A stretch of 7,867 nt of DNA from contig QFNK01000077.1 of assembly GCA_003240795.1 (NCBI GenBank), positions 1 through 7,867 on the forward strand. The letters are read 5' to 3'. Origin of the DNA: Micavibrio aeruginosavorus. Lineage in GTDB: Bacteria > Pseudomonadota > Alphaproteobacteria > Micavibrionales > Micavibrionaceae. The notes under the pieces are model-generated. The model did not search any database, was not told the origin of the DNA, and worked only from the letters and a program-made list of their open reading frames with translations. Of this stretch, positions 1 to 5,682 are shown piece after piece (positions within the stretch are counted from its first letter, which is position 1; every line of letters starts with the position of its first letter). Both the position numbers and the translations under genes were made by a program.

Positions 1-11
1 CCGCACGTGCG

Positions 12-47
12 ATGGCAAAGGCATAGGCCTTTGCCATGACAATTTTT
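12..47 (+). terminator. Intrinsic terminator of a gene left of the window
   Basis: An 11-bp perfect inverted repeat (ATGGCAAAGGC at 12-22, GCCTTTGCCAT at 27-37) encloses the 4-nt loop ATAG and is followed within six bases by five T (43-47). This is the shape of a rho-independent terminator reading rightward. A plus-strand frame ending in TAG at 24-26 could be the tail of the upstream gene, with its stop in the hairpin loop, but too little is present to be sure. On the minus strand no T-run follows the stem, so it is less likely to terminate the hydrolase gene. Confidence 0.6.
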
Positions 48-87
48 CATTCCTCCGAACGAAAAAACGTCGGATAGGGCGCCAGAC

Positions 88-1056
88 TTAACGGTTTAGC
101 GCCTTATCTGTATCTGCGCCCTCGTCCTTCCAGAACGCTCTGATCCGCTTGTCTTTTGACGGATCGATCACGCCCTGACCGCCCTTCACGTATTTATCGA
201 CGAACGCCAGCACGGATGTGCGGATAATATCCTGATAATTGCGGTCCAGCTCCGTCCATGAAAAATGATCCGCGCCCTCCAGCTCTATAAAATACTTGGG
301 CGCTCCGCTACGGGCATAAGCGCCGCCGGCACGCTTTAAATCCGGTGTTATCAAACTGTCTTTCGTGCCTCCCTGATACATAACGGGCACCGATACCTTC
401 TCGATCCCGTGCGTTCTCAGGTAAGGCGTCAGATAGGGCGACAGGGCCACTACGGCTTTGAACCGCCCGTCCTTCCATGATGGCCATGCCCCGGCAATCC
501 CGAGGGCCGTGTAACCGCCCAGCGAATGACCGATCAATCCGACACGATCCATATCCACGTAATTCTTGTACTGCCGGTCGTCCAGCATCGACGACACGGC
601 AAACAGCAGATCGTCCTTCCTGTCGGCCTCGATCTTGTCGTTCCAAAGCTCCGGATTGCGGAACGGCTTTTCCGGTGACTGAATGCGCCCCCCGCGCATT
701 TGCGAAAGACGGGACAGCGCACTGCCTTTCCCCGCGCATTGCGCGTCCTCGTGATCCGGGGCGATGACGATATAGCCATTGTCAGCCAGATAAGACATCA
801 GAAATGCCGATTGCTTCGCGCAGCCGCCAAACCCATGTGAAAATACCAGAAGCGGCCATTTCTGCTCCGTAGACTGGAATTCCGGCGGCAGCCAGATCTC
901 CACATTGGGCTGACGCTCCTTCTCCCGCTTCGCCTGCCGGAACGCACTCTGCCCCGAATTCGTATCCCCCGAATAGGTGCGGATCTGCGGCGCATCCTGC
1001 GCCTGTGCAATCGCCGCAAAGAACATCGTCAGGCATATGAGAAGAAAATATTTCAT
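88..1056 (-). CDS. Secreted alpha/beta hydrolase (dienelactone hydrolase / PAF-acetylhydrolase-like)
   Basis: This 322-aa protein is a probable exported serine hydrolase. The ATG at 1056 is preferred over an upstream in-frame start at 1095 because it opens directly on a signal peptide: MK, a hydrophobic stretch to about residue 17, and an AQA cleavage site near residue 19. The mature part shows the alpha/beta-hydrolase layout. An oxyanion-type HGFGG lies near residues 74-78, the nucleophile elbow GHSLGG has Ser178, an Asp candidate is near 233 (GGTKDS) and a His is near 264 (GADHF). The family hydrolyses esters or related bonds; the substrate cannot be told from sequence. The product should be periplasmic or secreted. 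No strong Shine-Dalgarno is visible. The gene lies downstream of tRNA-Val on the same strand and is GC-rich, so it is probably resident chromosome and not accessory DNA. Confidence 0.88.
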   Translation of the reverse strand: MKYFLLICLTMFFAAIAQAQDAPQIRTYSGDTNSGQSAFRQAKREKERQPNVEIWLPPEFQSTEQKWPLLVFSHGFGGCAKQSAFLMSYLADNGYIVIAPDHEDAQCAGKGSALSRLSQMRGGRIQSPEKPFRNPELWNDKIEADRKDDLLFAVSSMLDDRQYKNYVDMDRVGLIGHSLGGYTALGIAGAWPSWKDGRFKAVVALSPYLTPYLRTHGIEKVSVPVMYQGGTKDSLITPDLKRAGGAYARSGAPKYFIELEGADHFSWTELDRNYQDIIRTSVLAFVDKYVKGGQGVIDPSKDKRIRAFWKDEGADTDKALNR

Positions 1057-1133
1057 TAACAGGACAGTAACACCGCGCCGCCATTCGGCGAACACAAGAA
1101 TGCGGTGGGTCTAGGTCTGATAAAGGGAGGAAA

Positions 1134-1208
<75 letters not shown>

Positions 1209-1251
1209 GATCCGTGAAAACCTACTGATAAATCAGCCTGTTATGCGAATA

Positions 1252-1280
1252 GCTATACAGCAGCCTTATGTCGTAATCAA
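1252..1280 (-). promoter_or_regulatory. Sigma70-type promoter of tRNA-Val
   Basis: On the minus strand TTGATT (1280-1275) and TATAGC (1257-1252) are separated by 17 bp. Transcription would start near 1245, about 35-40 nt before the mature tRNA end. Spacing and position fit well; the -10 hexamer matches the consensus at four of six bases. Confidence 0.55.
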
Positions 1281-1299
1281 CAGCAAAACACCCCCAAAT

Positions 1300-1329
1300 T
1301 GTGGATGAGTGTGGATATAGTGTGGATGG
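1300..1329 (-). promoter_or_regulatory. Three tandem DnaA-box-like sites
   Basis: TGTGGATGA (1300-1308), TGTGGATAT (1310-1318) and TGTGGATGG (1321-1329) are, in reverse complement, TCATCCACA, ATATCCACA and CCATCCACA. They match the E. coli consensus TTATCCACA at 8, 8 and 7 of 9 positions. Starts are 10 and 11 bp apart, so all three sit on one face of the helix. Confidence 0.6.
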
Positions 1330-1446
1330 ACAACAGGTGAACGTGAGAGCTGGACACATATATAAGTGCACCATCAACTCCTTAACGCCTCTACACCCCC
1401 ACCAGATTTAGACACCGTTTGAAAGTATAAGCACTCCCAAAACCAC

Positions 1447-1728
1447 TTATCCCGTAATAGGACATCCAGAACGATTGATTATTCAGTATTAGGAAAAGGA
1501 AGGTGCTCCGCCTCCCAATTATATCCCATAATAGGAATTATTCATTATCCCGTAATAGGACTTACCAGTCTTTATTATCCAATAATAGGATTAGCCAGCC
1601 CACCCTATGCGGCCATTCATCCAATCATAGGCCACACCAGCTTTCCAAACCCAACTATCCCGTAGTAGGAAGTGGATACTCACAAACCGCAGAAATCCGC
1701 CGTTTCTTCCAAATATTCCGTAATAGGA
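1447..1728 (+). repeat. Eight direct iterons, consensus TTATCCCGTAATAGGA
   Basis: Copies start at 1447, 1479, 1521, 1545, 1575, 1617, 1655 and 1713, all on the plus strand and each 16 bp long. Copies 1447 and 1545 match the consensus exactly; 1479 (TTATTCAGTATTAGGA) and 1617 (TCATCCAATCATAGGC) are the most diverged. Start-to-start distances are 32, 42, 24, 30, 42, 38 and 58 bp; several, but not all, are near whole helical turns. The core has partial dyad symmetry (TCC, seven bases, GGA). Four copies (1447, 1545, 1575, 1617) are followed 3-4 bases later by CCAG, and 1713 by a related ACAG, so the repeated unit is longer than 16 bp. These are probably binding sites for an initiator or repressor. 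Confidence 0.85.
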
Positions 1729-1785
1729 CTAGCACAGCCTACCCCCCCCCTTCCCACAACCCGAAACTTCGAAAGGAAACGCACA

Positions 1786-1950
1786 ATGTTTCTTCACTTC
1801 AACACGCTTGAAGACCTTCTAGCTGCCAAGCACTCGCTTGAAAGCCTCATAGGCACTGCCGACAACCCATCAATCGACAAGCTCCTAGACGATCTGCTCA
1901 AAGACTCCCCCCACACACCCAACCAAACTCAAGAAACCGCCCCGCACTGA
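1786..1950 (+). CDS. 54-aa leader protein upstream of the helicase
   Basis: This is a small ORF of unknown function. The ATG at 1786 has a good Shine-Dalgarno (AAAGGAA, 1772-1778), whereas an earlier in-frame ATG at 1672 would run through an iteron and has none, so the short form is chosen. The protein is acidic, with a probable helix over residues 7-42 (TLEDLLAAKHS and LDDLLKD) and a Pro/Thr/Gln-rich tail. Its TGA at 1948-1950 lies in the loop of an intrinsic terminator, and the helicase start follows 33 nt downstream. This suggests a leader whose translation controls read-through, although the peptide could also act itself, for example as a copy-number regulator. Residues 7-17 resemble residues 41-51 of the helicase. 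Confidence 0.6.
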   Translation: MFLHFNTLEDLLAAKHSLESLIGTADNPSIDKLLDDLLKDSPHTPNQTQETAPH

Positions 1951-1961
1951 CGGGGTTTTTT
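1940..1961 (+). terminator. Intrinsic terminator / attenuator between leader ORF and helicase gene
   Basis: CCCCG (1940-1944) pairs with CGGGG (1951-1955) over a 6-nt loop and is followed at once by six T (1956-1961). The stop codon of the leader ORF forms half of the loop. A ribosome paused at that stop would cover the 5' arm and prevent the hairpin, so termination would depend on translation. The stem is short (5 bp) but entirely G-C. Confidence 0.65.
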
Positions 1962-1983
1962 AATGTCTAAAGGAGAAAGACAA

Positions 1984-3888
1984 ATGGACATACTAACCGT
2001 GGCCGATGTAATGACCGAGATACAGGACAAAGCTGGCCAAAAGAATGCCCGAAGAGCTTACGATATATTTGAAGGCATCTATGCTCAGCGAGGAATCATT
2101 CAGACCCCAGAGGAGGTCTTGGCTGCCAAGAAGAGTTTTAAGGCCATCGACGACATATCAGCCAAAAGACTTATGGGACGATACGTCCTTCCCCTATCCG
2201 CAGGGTCTGGGAAAACCACCTTCATGTTAGCTTGGTGCGTATTCATACATCGGCACAATCTAGACTACAGCGTAGCCATAGCCAGCTTTCAGGTGAAGGA
2301 TTGTTTCAACCTGAGAGAACAGCTCATGGCACTAGGCATTCCTGAAGAAACTATCGCTGTCACCCATAGCTATTCGGCTGAGGACATCGCCAAGATCGAG
2401 AACGCATGCCCCTCTACGGATACCCCGTGGAAACGCCGCTTCCTATTAGTCACCCACGCGAGATTAAAGGATGTGGAGCACCGGAAAGACCCTCTAAGCT
2501 TCCATGGCGAGGCAAGGAGTATCATCTTCTGGGATGAGGAGTTTCGGAGCCGGAAGGGATTCCACTTCGACATACACAGCCTGAGGAAGGATATCTCTGG
2601 CTTTATAAGAGTAGCTAATGACGTATCCCTGAAAGGTATCAGCAACGAAGAGCTCAACACCATCAAGAGTACACTCCAAGAAGCTCTCACATGCTTGGAA
2701 TCCCATCTCGAACACAGTAACGAGCCTAAGGCTTTCCTGCCTAAGATGGATATTGGAACAGACACACAGGGCAAAGCCATTTTAAAGAGCTTCACGAAGC
2801 TTTGCAGAATGGGACAACTGAATGAAAGAACAATATCCTTCATGGAGCATTTAGTTGAAGGCCATCAGATGTTCACGCAAGGGAGCAATGTCTTTGGCTA
2901 TGTAACAGTTATATCAGACGAGATACAGCAGATGCTCATTCTTGATGCTTCTTACAAACTCTCGAAACTCTCTCAGCTTGATAAGTCCGTAACAGCTCTC
3001 GATATACACGTCCCTAGAACCTACAAAAATCTGCAAGTCACCTATATGGACTGTCCTTCAGGCAGAGGGAGCACCGCTCGGATGCTAGCAACTCCAAAAG
3101 AACGTGCAGACCTCATGGCTAAAGCCGCAGAGTACCTAAAAGGGATTCCTGCAAACGAAGCCGTACTTATCTTCACTTACAAAGGGCAGGACGAGTTCGA
3201 GGCAGCCATCAGAAGAGAGCTGACACTTCTAGGACTCGACATGAACGAAAGGATAATAACCAAAGATGGACAAGACAAACCAAAGTACGCCTTCCTCACA
3301 TGGGGGCAGCAGAATGGAACGAATGATTACATGTACTGCCGACATATGTGCACGATTGGTGTACTTGACCTTGGAACCGATAATATTGTCGCTCAAGCTG
3401 TGGCACAAACGGAGGGAAGATACCTATTCGATGATGAGGCATTAAGCGTTCAAGAGCTTAGTGTCTCTGACTGCGCCCAAAGGGTCTATCAGGCTATCTG
3501 CAGGACAGCCATTAGGAACCATGGGCATAACGAACCCTGTACTGCAGCGTTGTTCCTCAACAGGAACGTGATCGACTGTGTAGAGATACTGAAGAGAGCT
3601 TTACCGAAGGCAAAGTTTGTGAAGGCTGACCCTGTATTTAGAACACGTGAGACGACCACTGATAAGGTTCTTAAGGATGTTGTAAAGCTCCTTCAAGGTT
3701 TGGCAGACGATGTACGATCAATATCGACTATAAGAATGTTTAAGCTCTTGGAGAATAGATACGGAGCACCGCTTACTAGGTCTGTTAAGACACTAGTGAT
3801 GGGTAAACTTAAAGCAGTGTTGAGCCAAGAATGCTTTTGGTGGGAGCATGAAGGTAGAACCTTAAGGAGAGTACCTGAACTCATATGA
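1984..3888 (+). CDS. SF2 DEAD/DEAH-like helicase, putative replication protein
   Basis: This 634-aa protein is a probable ATP-dependent DNA helicase or translocase. The ATG at 1984 is preferred over 1963 because AGGAG (1971-1975) sits 8 nt before it. Domain 1 has Walker A GSGKTT (74-79), LVTHARL (155-161) and Walker B IIFWDEE (180-186, Asp184 and Glu185). LILDAS (318-323) closes the first RecA-like half. The second half has VLIFTYKG (394-401, motif IV position), FLTWGQQNGTND (437-448, motif V-like) and QAICRTAIR (503-511) with arginines placed as in motif VI. The last 70 or so residues look helical and may bind DNA. Phage and plasmid helicases of this general kind act in replication. Its position next to DnaA boxes and iterons supports that role, but no separate Rep initiator is seen. 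Base composition is clearly lower in GC than the hydrolase gene. Helicase class is fairly sure; replication role is inferred. Confidence 0.8.
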   Translation: MDILTVADVMTEIQDKAGQKNARRAYDIFEGIYAQRGIIQTPEEVLAAKKSFKAIDDISAKRLMGRYVLPLSAGSGKTTFMLAWCVFIHRHNLDYSVAIASFQVKDCFNLREQLMALGIPEETIAVTHSYSAEDIAKIENACPSTDTPWKRRFLLVTHARLKDVEHRKDPLSFHGEARSIIFWDEEFRSRKGFHFDIHSLRKDISGFIRVANDVSLKGISNEELNTIKSTLQEALTCLESHLEHSNEPKAFLPKMDIGTDTQGKAILKSFTKLCRMGQLNERTISFMEHLVEGHQMFTQGSNVFGYVTVISDEIQQMLILDASYKLSKLSQLDKSVTALDIHVPRTYKNLQVTYMDCPSGRGSTARMLATPKERADLMAKAAEYLKGIPANEAVLIFTYKGQDEFEAAIRRELTLLGLDMNERIITKDGQDKPKYAFLTWGQQNGTNDYMYCRHMCTIGVLDLGTDNIVAQAVAQTEGRYLFDDEALSVQELSVSDCAQRVYQAICRTAIRNHGHNEPCTAALFLNRNVIDCVEILKRALPKAKFVKADPVFRTRETTTDKVLKDVVKLLQGLADDVRSISTIRMFKLLENRYGAPLTRSVKTLVMGKLKAVLSQECFWWEHEGRTLRRVPELI

Positions 3889-3905
3889 TGAAGATAAGTA
3901 ATGTT

Positions 3906-4020
3906 TACCTATAGGTATTCCTATTAAAGGGTAACCATACTTATTTCATAAATGAAGAATGTTATAAGGCTATAACTTAAGACTTCCTTAAGTATGTATG
4001 GAGGGAATTTTGTTACAAAA
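3906..4020. repeat. Cluster of five short palindromes after the helicase gene
   Basis: The AT-rich gap between the convergent helicase and membrane-protein genes (3889-4063) holds five perfect dyads: TACCTATAGGTA (3906-3917), TTCAT-AA-ATGAA (3945-3956), GTTATA-AGGC-TATAAC (3961-3976), ACTTAAG-ACTTC-CTTAAGT (3975-3993) and TTTTG-TTA-CAAAA (4008-4020). None has the G-C stem and T-run of a typical terminator. They could be weak terminators, protein-binding sites or cruciform-forming DNA. Confidence 0.5.
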
Positions 4021-4063
4021 ATTTGAGATGGTATTCAAATAATGAAGTAGCAAACTTCCCCCC

Positions 4064-4570
4064 TTACCCCCTCTTAGGGTCTTTAAACCCAGCTACTACC
4101 CATCTTACAGGTGTCGTAATGGCCTTGTAGAGCTTTACAGCCAGCCACTTAATAGGAGGTCGCAACTTAATTAACAACATAACCATTATGTATAGCCATA
4201 CGGGGCTGATAATGATTAAGAAGAGAGACTTTACTGAGGTCGCAATCATTTGCTTGTATGAGTCCTCATACCTATTGATAAGGCAACGTCGCAACAACCC
4301 TCCATATCGCTCAGGGTCTTTCGGCCTAAGTAAGCCATAGTTGTCAAAGTCACAAAGCTGAGCACATTCTCCAATGTTGTATGTTCGACAAACCCATCCC
4401 TGATTACGGCCAAAACCAATGTCATTATCAGGTGCGAGTTTGAAAACCTGTGTCTTCTGATAAGTCTCTATGGTGTGATGTATCCATAGCGGTATCGCTA
4501 GTATGAAATACAAGGCGCAACATACCATTGCCGTACGTATCAACCCTTCTCTGTAGTTTAAAGCTGCCAT
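4064..4570 (-). CDS. Two-span membrane protein with cysteine-containing loop, unknown function
   Basis: I do not recognise this 168-aa protein. The ATG at 4570 follows a G-rich Shine-Dalgarno-like stretch (GGGGG, about 7 nt upstream); a TTG directly before it is less likely. Membrane spans are predicted at about residues 13-32 and 113-135. Between them lies a polar loop of about 80 residues with Cys61, Cys69, Cys73 and Cys96, which could form two disulfides if the loop is periplasmic. The last 30 residues are basic and amphipathic, fitting a cytoplasmic tail. It faces the helicase gene tail to tail and is transcribed away from the recombinase. Possible roles include a small envelope or exclusion protein, or a phage-like holin or accessory protein, but nothing decides between them. 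Confidence 0.7.
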   Translation of the reverse strand: MAALNYREGLIRTAMVCCALYFILAIPLWIHHTIETYQKTQVFKLAPDNDIGFGRNQGWVCRTYNIGECAQLCDFDNYGLLRPKDPERYGGLLRRCLINRYEDSYKQMIATSVKSLFLIIISPVWLYIMVMLLIKLRPPIKWLAVKLYKAITTPVRWVVAGFKDPKRG

Positions 4571-4698
4571 CAAACACCCCCAAATGAAAAATCACCAGTA
4601 GGATTATCTCCCGCTGGTGACTGGGTGTTTTCATCCGAACATAAGAACGGCGCGATGCTTTTCGCTTGCGCTTGGACATGACATCGCCACCCAGCCAT
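4570..4698 (-). CDS. Possible 42-aa ORF translationally coupled to the membrane protein
   Basis: A minus-strand frame from ATG 4698 (or ATG 4716, 48 aa) ends in a TGA that shares its A with the ATG of the membrane-protein gene. The TGATG overlap is typical of coupled translation. The product starts MAGW and ends DFSFGGV, with no recognised domain. No Shine-Dalgarno is visible, and the other two minus-strand frames are also open over part of this stretch, so coding potential is uncertain. Confidence 0.2.
   Translation of the reverse strand: MAGWRCHVQAQAKSIAPFLCSDENTQSPAGDNPTGDFSFGGV
4587..4620 (-). terminator. Minus-strand hairpin with U-tract ahead of the membrane-protein gene
   Basis: Read on the minus strand, TCACCAG (4620-4614) pairs with CTGGTGA (4598-4592). 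An inner GGA/TCC pairing is possible, and five T follow (4591-4587). The shape fits an intrinsic terminator placed just before the ribosome-binding site of the membrane-protein gene, so it could act as an attenuator of that gene. Confidence 0.5.
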
Positions 4699-4911
4699 GA
4701 GCTGAGGGCGACACATTTCCGGTAGTGTCTGTACCGCTTATGTTGGGGATGAAAGCCCCAGACTGCCTATCGGACAATCCATGGGCATAGTGCCTTAGAT
4801 TTGAATGCCAATCCAGCCTTTCCGGTCTCAAAGATAGGTGTTCAGAAAACCCCTTCTAAAATAGCCATACCGACCTCAAGGAAACTGCGAGTCTCAGAGC
4901 TGTAGCTTTGA
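4699..4911. other. Noncoding stretch upstream of the recombinase with small foldable motifs
   Basis: No convincing gene is seen here. Two overlapping pairings exist: GACAC (4710-4714) with GTGTC (4725-4729), and CGGTA (4720-4724) with TACCG (4732-4736). They would be alternatives or a tight pseudoknot. A further stem is TGGGG (4744-4748) with CCCCA (4756-4760). A single copy of the crossover-arm sequence, TGTTCAGAAAAC, lies at 4839-4850. The stretch may hold accessory recombinase sites or a 5' leader RNA; neither is established. Confidence 0.3.
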
Positions 4912-4939
4912 TGTTCAGTAAACACTTGTTTTATGAACA
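4912..4939. other. Candidate serine-recombinase crossover site (28-bp dyad)
   Basis: Arm TGTTCAGTAAACA (4912-4924) and the reverse complement of the second arm, TGTTCATAAAACA (4939-4927), agree at 11 of 13 positions and flank the 2-bp centre CT (4925-4926). A dyad of about 28 bp with a 2-bp centre is the known form of small serine recombinase crossover sites such as res site I. It lies 39 bp before the recombinase ATG. It also overlaps a weak promoter (TTGATG 4908-4913, 17 bp, TTATGA 4931-4936), which would allow autoregulation. Confidence 0.65.
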
Positions 4940-4978
4940 ATTAGTTGTGTAGGCTCCCTGTGTCAGGAGTACATTGTC

Positions 4979-5581
4979 ATGAAGAAGAAACAGAATAGAG
5001 CCGCCCTATATCTGAGGGTGTCCACCAATGAGCAGACAACAGAGAACCAGCGCATTGCCCTTGAGAAGGTAGCGGATGCGAAAGGCTATGAGGTCGTTAA
5101 GGTCTATGAGGACAAAGGGTACAGCGGGAAGCTGAAGACTGACCAAAGACCAGCCCTCGCCCAGATGAAGAAGGATGCCACAGCTAGAGAGTTTGATGTC
5201 CTTATAGTTTGGTCGGTAGACAGACTAGGTCGCTCTACAGGTCATGTAGCCACTATGATGGAGGAGCTTAGCAAGCTGGGTGTCTCCCAATACTATCATA
5301 CTCAGGGGGTCGATACGTCAACGCCATACGGTCAGGCCATGATTGAGATGGCTGCGGTCTTTGCCAAGCTAGAACGAGAGATGATTGTTGAGCGGGTCAA
5401 TGCTGGCCTTGATAGGGCTAGAGCACAAGGTAAGACGTTAGGGAGACCCAAACAAATAACAGAGAACAAAGCTAAAGCGATAGAAGATGGCCGCGCGAAG
5501 GGGCAGAGCATTCGAGCTATAGCAGAGGCCGTTATGCTAAGCCCCGCTACCGTCCACGCCTACTTAAAGCAGTCAGCATAA
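4979..5581 (+). CDS. Small serine recombinase (resolvase/invertase family)
   Basis: This 200-aa protein has the length and layout of resolvase/DNA-invertase enzymes, which cut DNA through a 5'-phosphoserine link and exchange strands by rotation. The catalytic domain starts LYLRVST with nucleophile Ser15 and Arg13. Asp81, Arg82 and Arg85 (VDRLGRS) occupy the conserved active-site positions. A long helix follows (about 115-145), then a linker with GRP and a C-terminal helix-turn-helix (about 175-197, SIRAIAEAVMLSPATVHAYL). All key residues are present, so it should be active. AGGAG at 4965-4969 marks the start; part of it can pair with CTCC at 4954-4957 in a small hairpin. The dyad at 4912-4939 is the likely target. 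Its job could be multimer resolution, inversion, or movement of the element. Confidence 0.93.
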   Translation: MKKKQNRAALYLRVSTNEQTTENQRIALEKVADAKGYEVVKVYEDKGYSGKLKTDQRPALAQMKKDATAREFDVLIVWSVDRLGRSTGHVATMMEELSKLGVSQYYHTQGVDTSTPYGQAMIEMAAVFAKLEREMIVERVNAGLDRARAQGKTLGRPKQITENKAKAIEDGRAKGQSIRAIAEAVMLSPATVHAYLKQSA

Positions 5582-5620
5582 TGAATCTTTCTGCGCGTTT
5601 CTTTGTATCTGTTTTTACGG

Positions 5621-5650
5621 TTTATGTAGAGGACAGCCACGTGATATAAT
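5621..5650 (+). promoter_or_regulatory. Promoter of the SEC-C/nuclease-like gene
   Basis: A perfect -10 TATAAT (5645-5650) has only a weak -35 partner, TTTATG (5621-5626), at 18 bp. Transcription would start near 5657, giving a leader of about 26 nt. No clear Shine-Dalgarno precedes the ATG; a small GGTT/AACC hairpin (5666-5679) ends 3 nt before it. Confidence 0.5.
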
Positions 5651-5682
5651 AAAGGGAAGAATACAGGTTTATAGTAACCCTT

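Larger units (their letters stand above)
1290..1785. other. Candidate replication origin of a plasmid-like element
   Basis: This roughly 500-nt stretch has no credible gene. It holds three DnaA-box-like sites (1300-1329), a short AT-rich patch (1357-1365), eight directly repeated iterons (1447-1728) and a C9 run (1742-1750), and it ends at the leader ORF of a helicase gene. DnaA boxes plus iterons next to a replication gene is the usual build of iteron-controlled plasmid origins. The plus strand is C-rich and G-poor between and after the iterons. Function is inferred. An operator array controlling the helicase is the main alternative, and iteron origins often serve both purposes. Confidence 0.6.

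Noticed and set aside
308..1084. Several open frames antisense or frame-shifted to the hydrolase gene
   Set aside because: These are shadows of a GC-rich gene; no motifs or start signals.
1447..1728. The repeats could be read as a CRISPR array
   Set aside because: The repeats are only 16 bp, vary between copies, and are separated by gaps of 8 to 42 bp of uneven length; no cas gene is present. Iterons fit better.
1672..1785. Longer start for the 54-aa leader protein at ATG 1672
   Set aside because: The extension overlaps the last iteron and lacks a Shine-Dalgarno, while ATG 1786 has one.
1503..1811. Open frame of about 102 codons across the iteron region, plus strand
   Set aside because: It runs through repeated noncoding sites, has a biased translation made of repeat fragments, and has no ribosome-binding site.
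2370..2843. 157-codon minus-strand frame inside the helicase gene
   Set aside because: Antisense shadow of a gene with clear helicase motifs; its translation is low-complexity Ser/Leu and has no domain.
4428..4831. Two other minus-strand frames upstream of and into the membrane-protein gene, one starting MSKRKRK
   Set aside because: One runs out of frame into the membrane-protein gene, the other has no start signal; neither shows a recognisable product.
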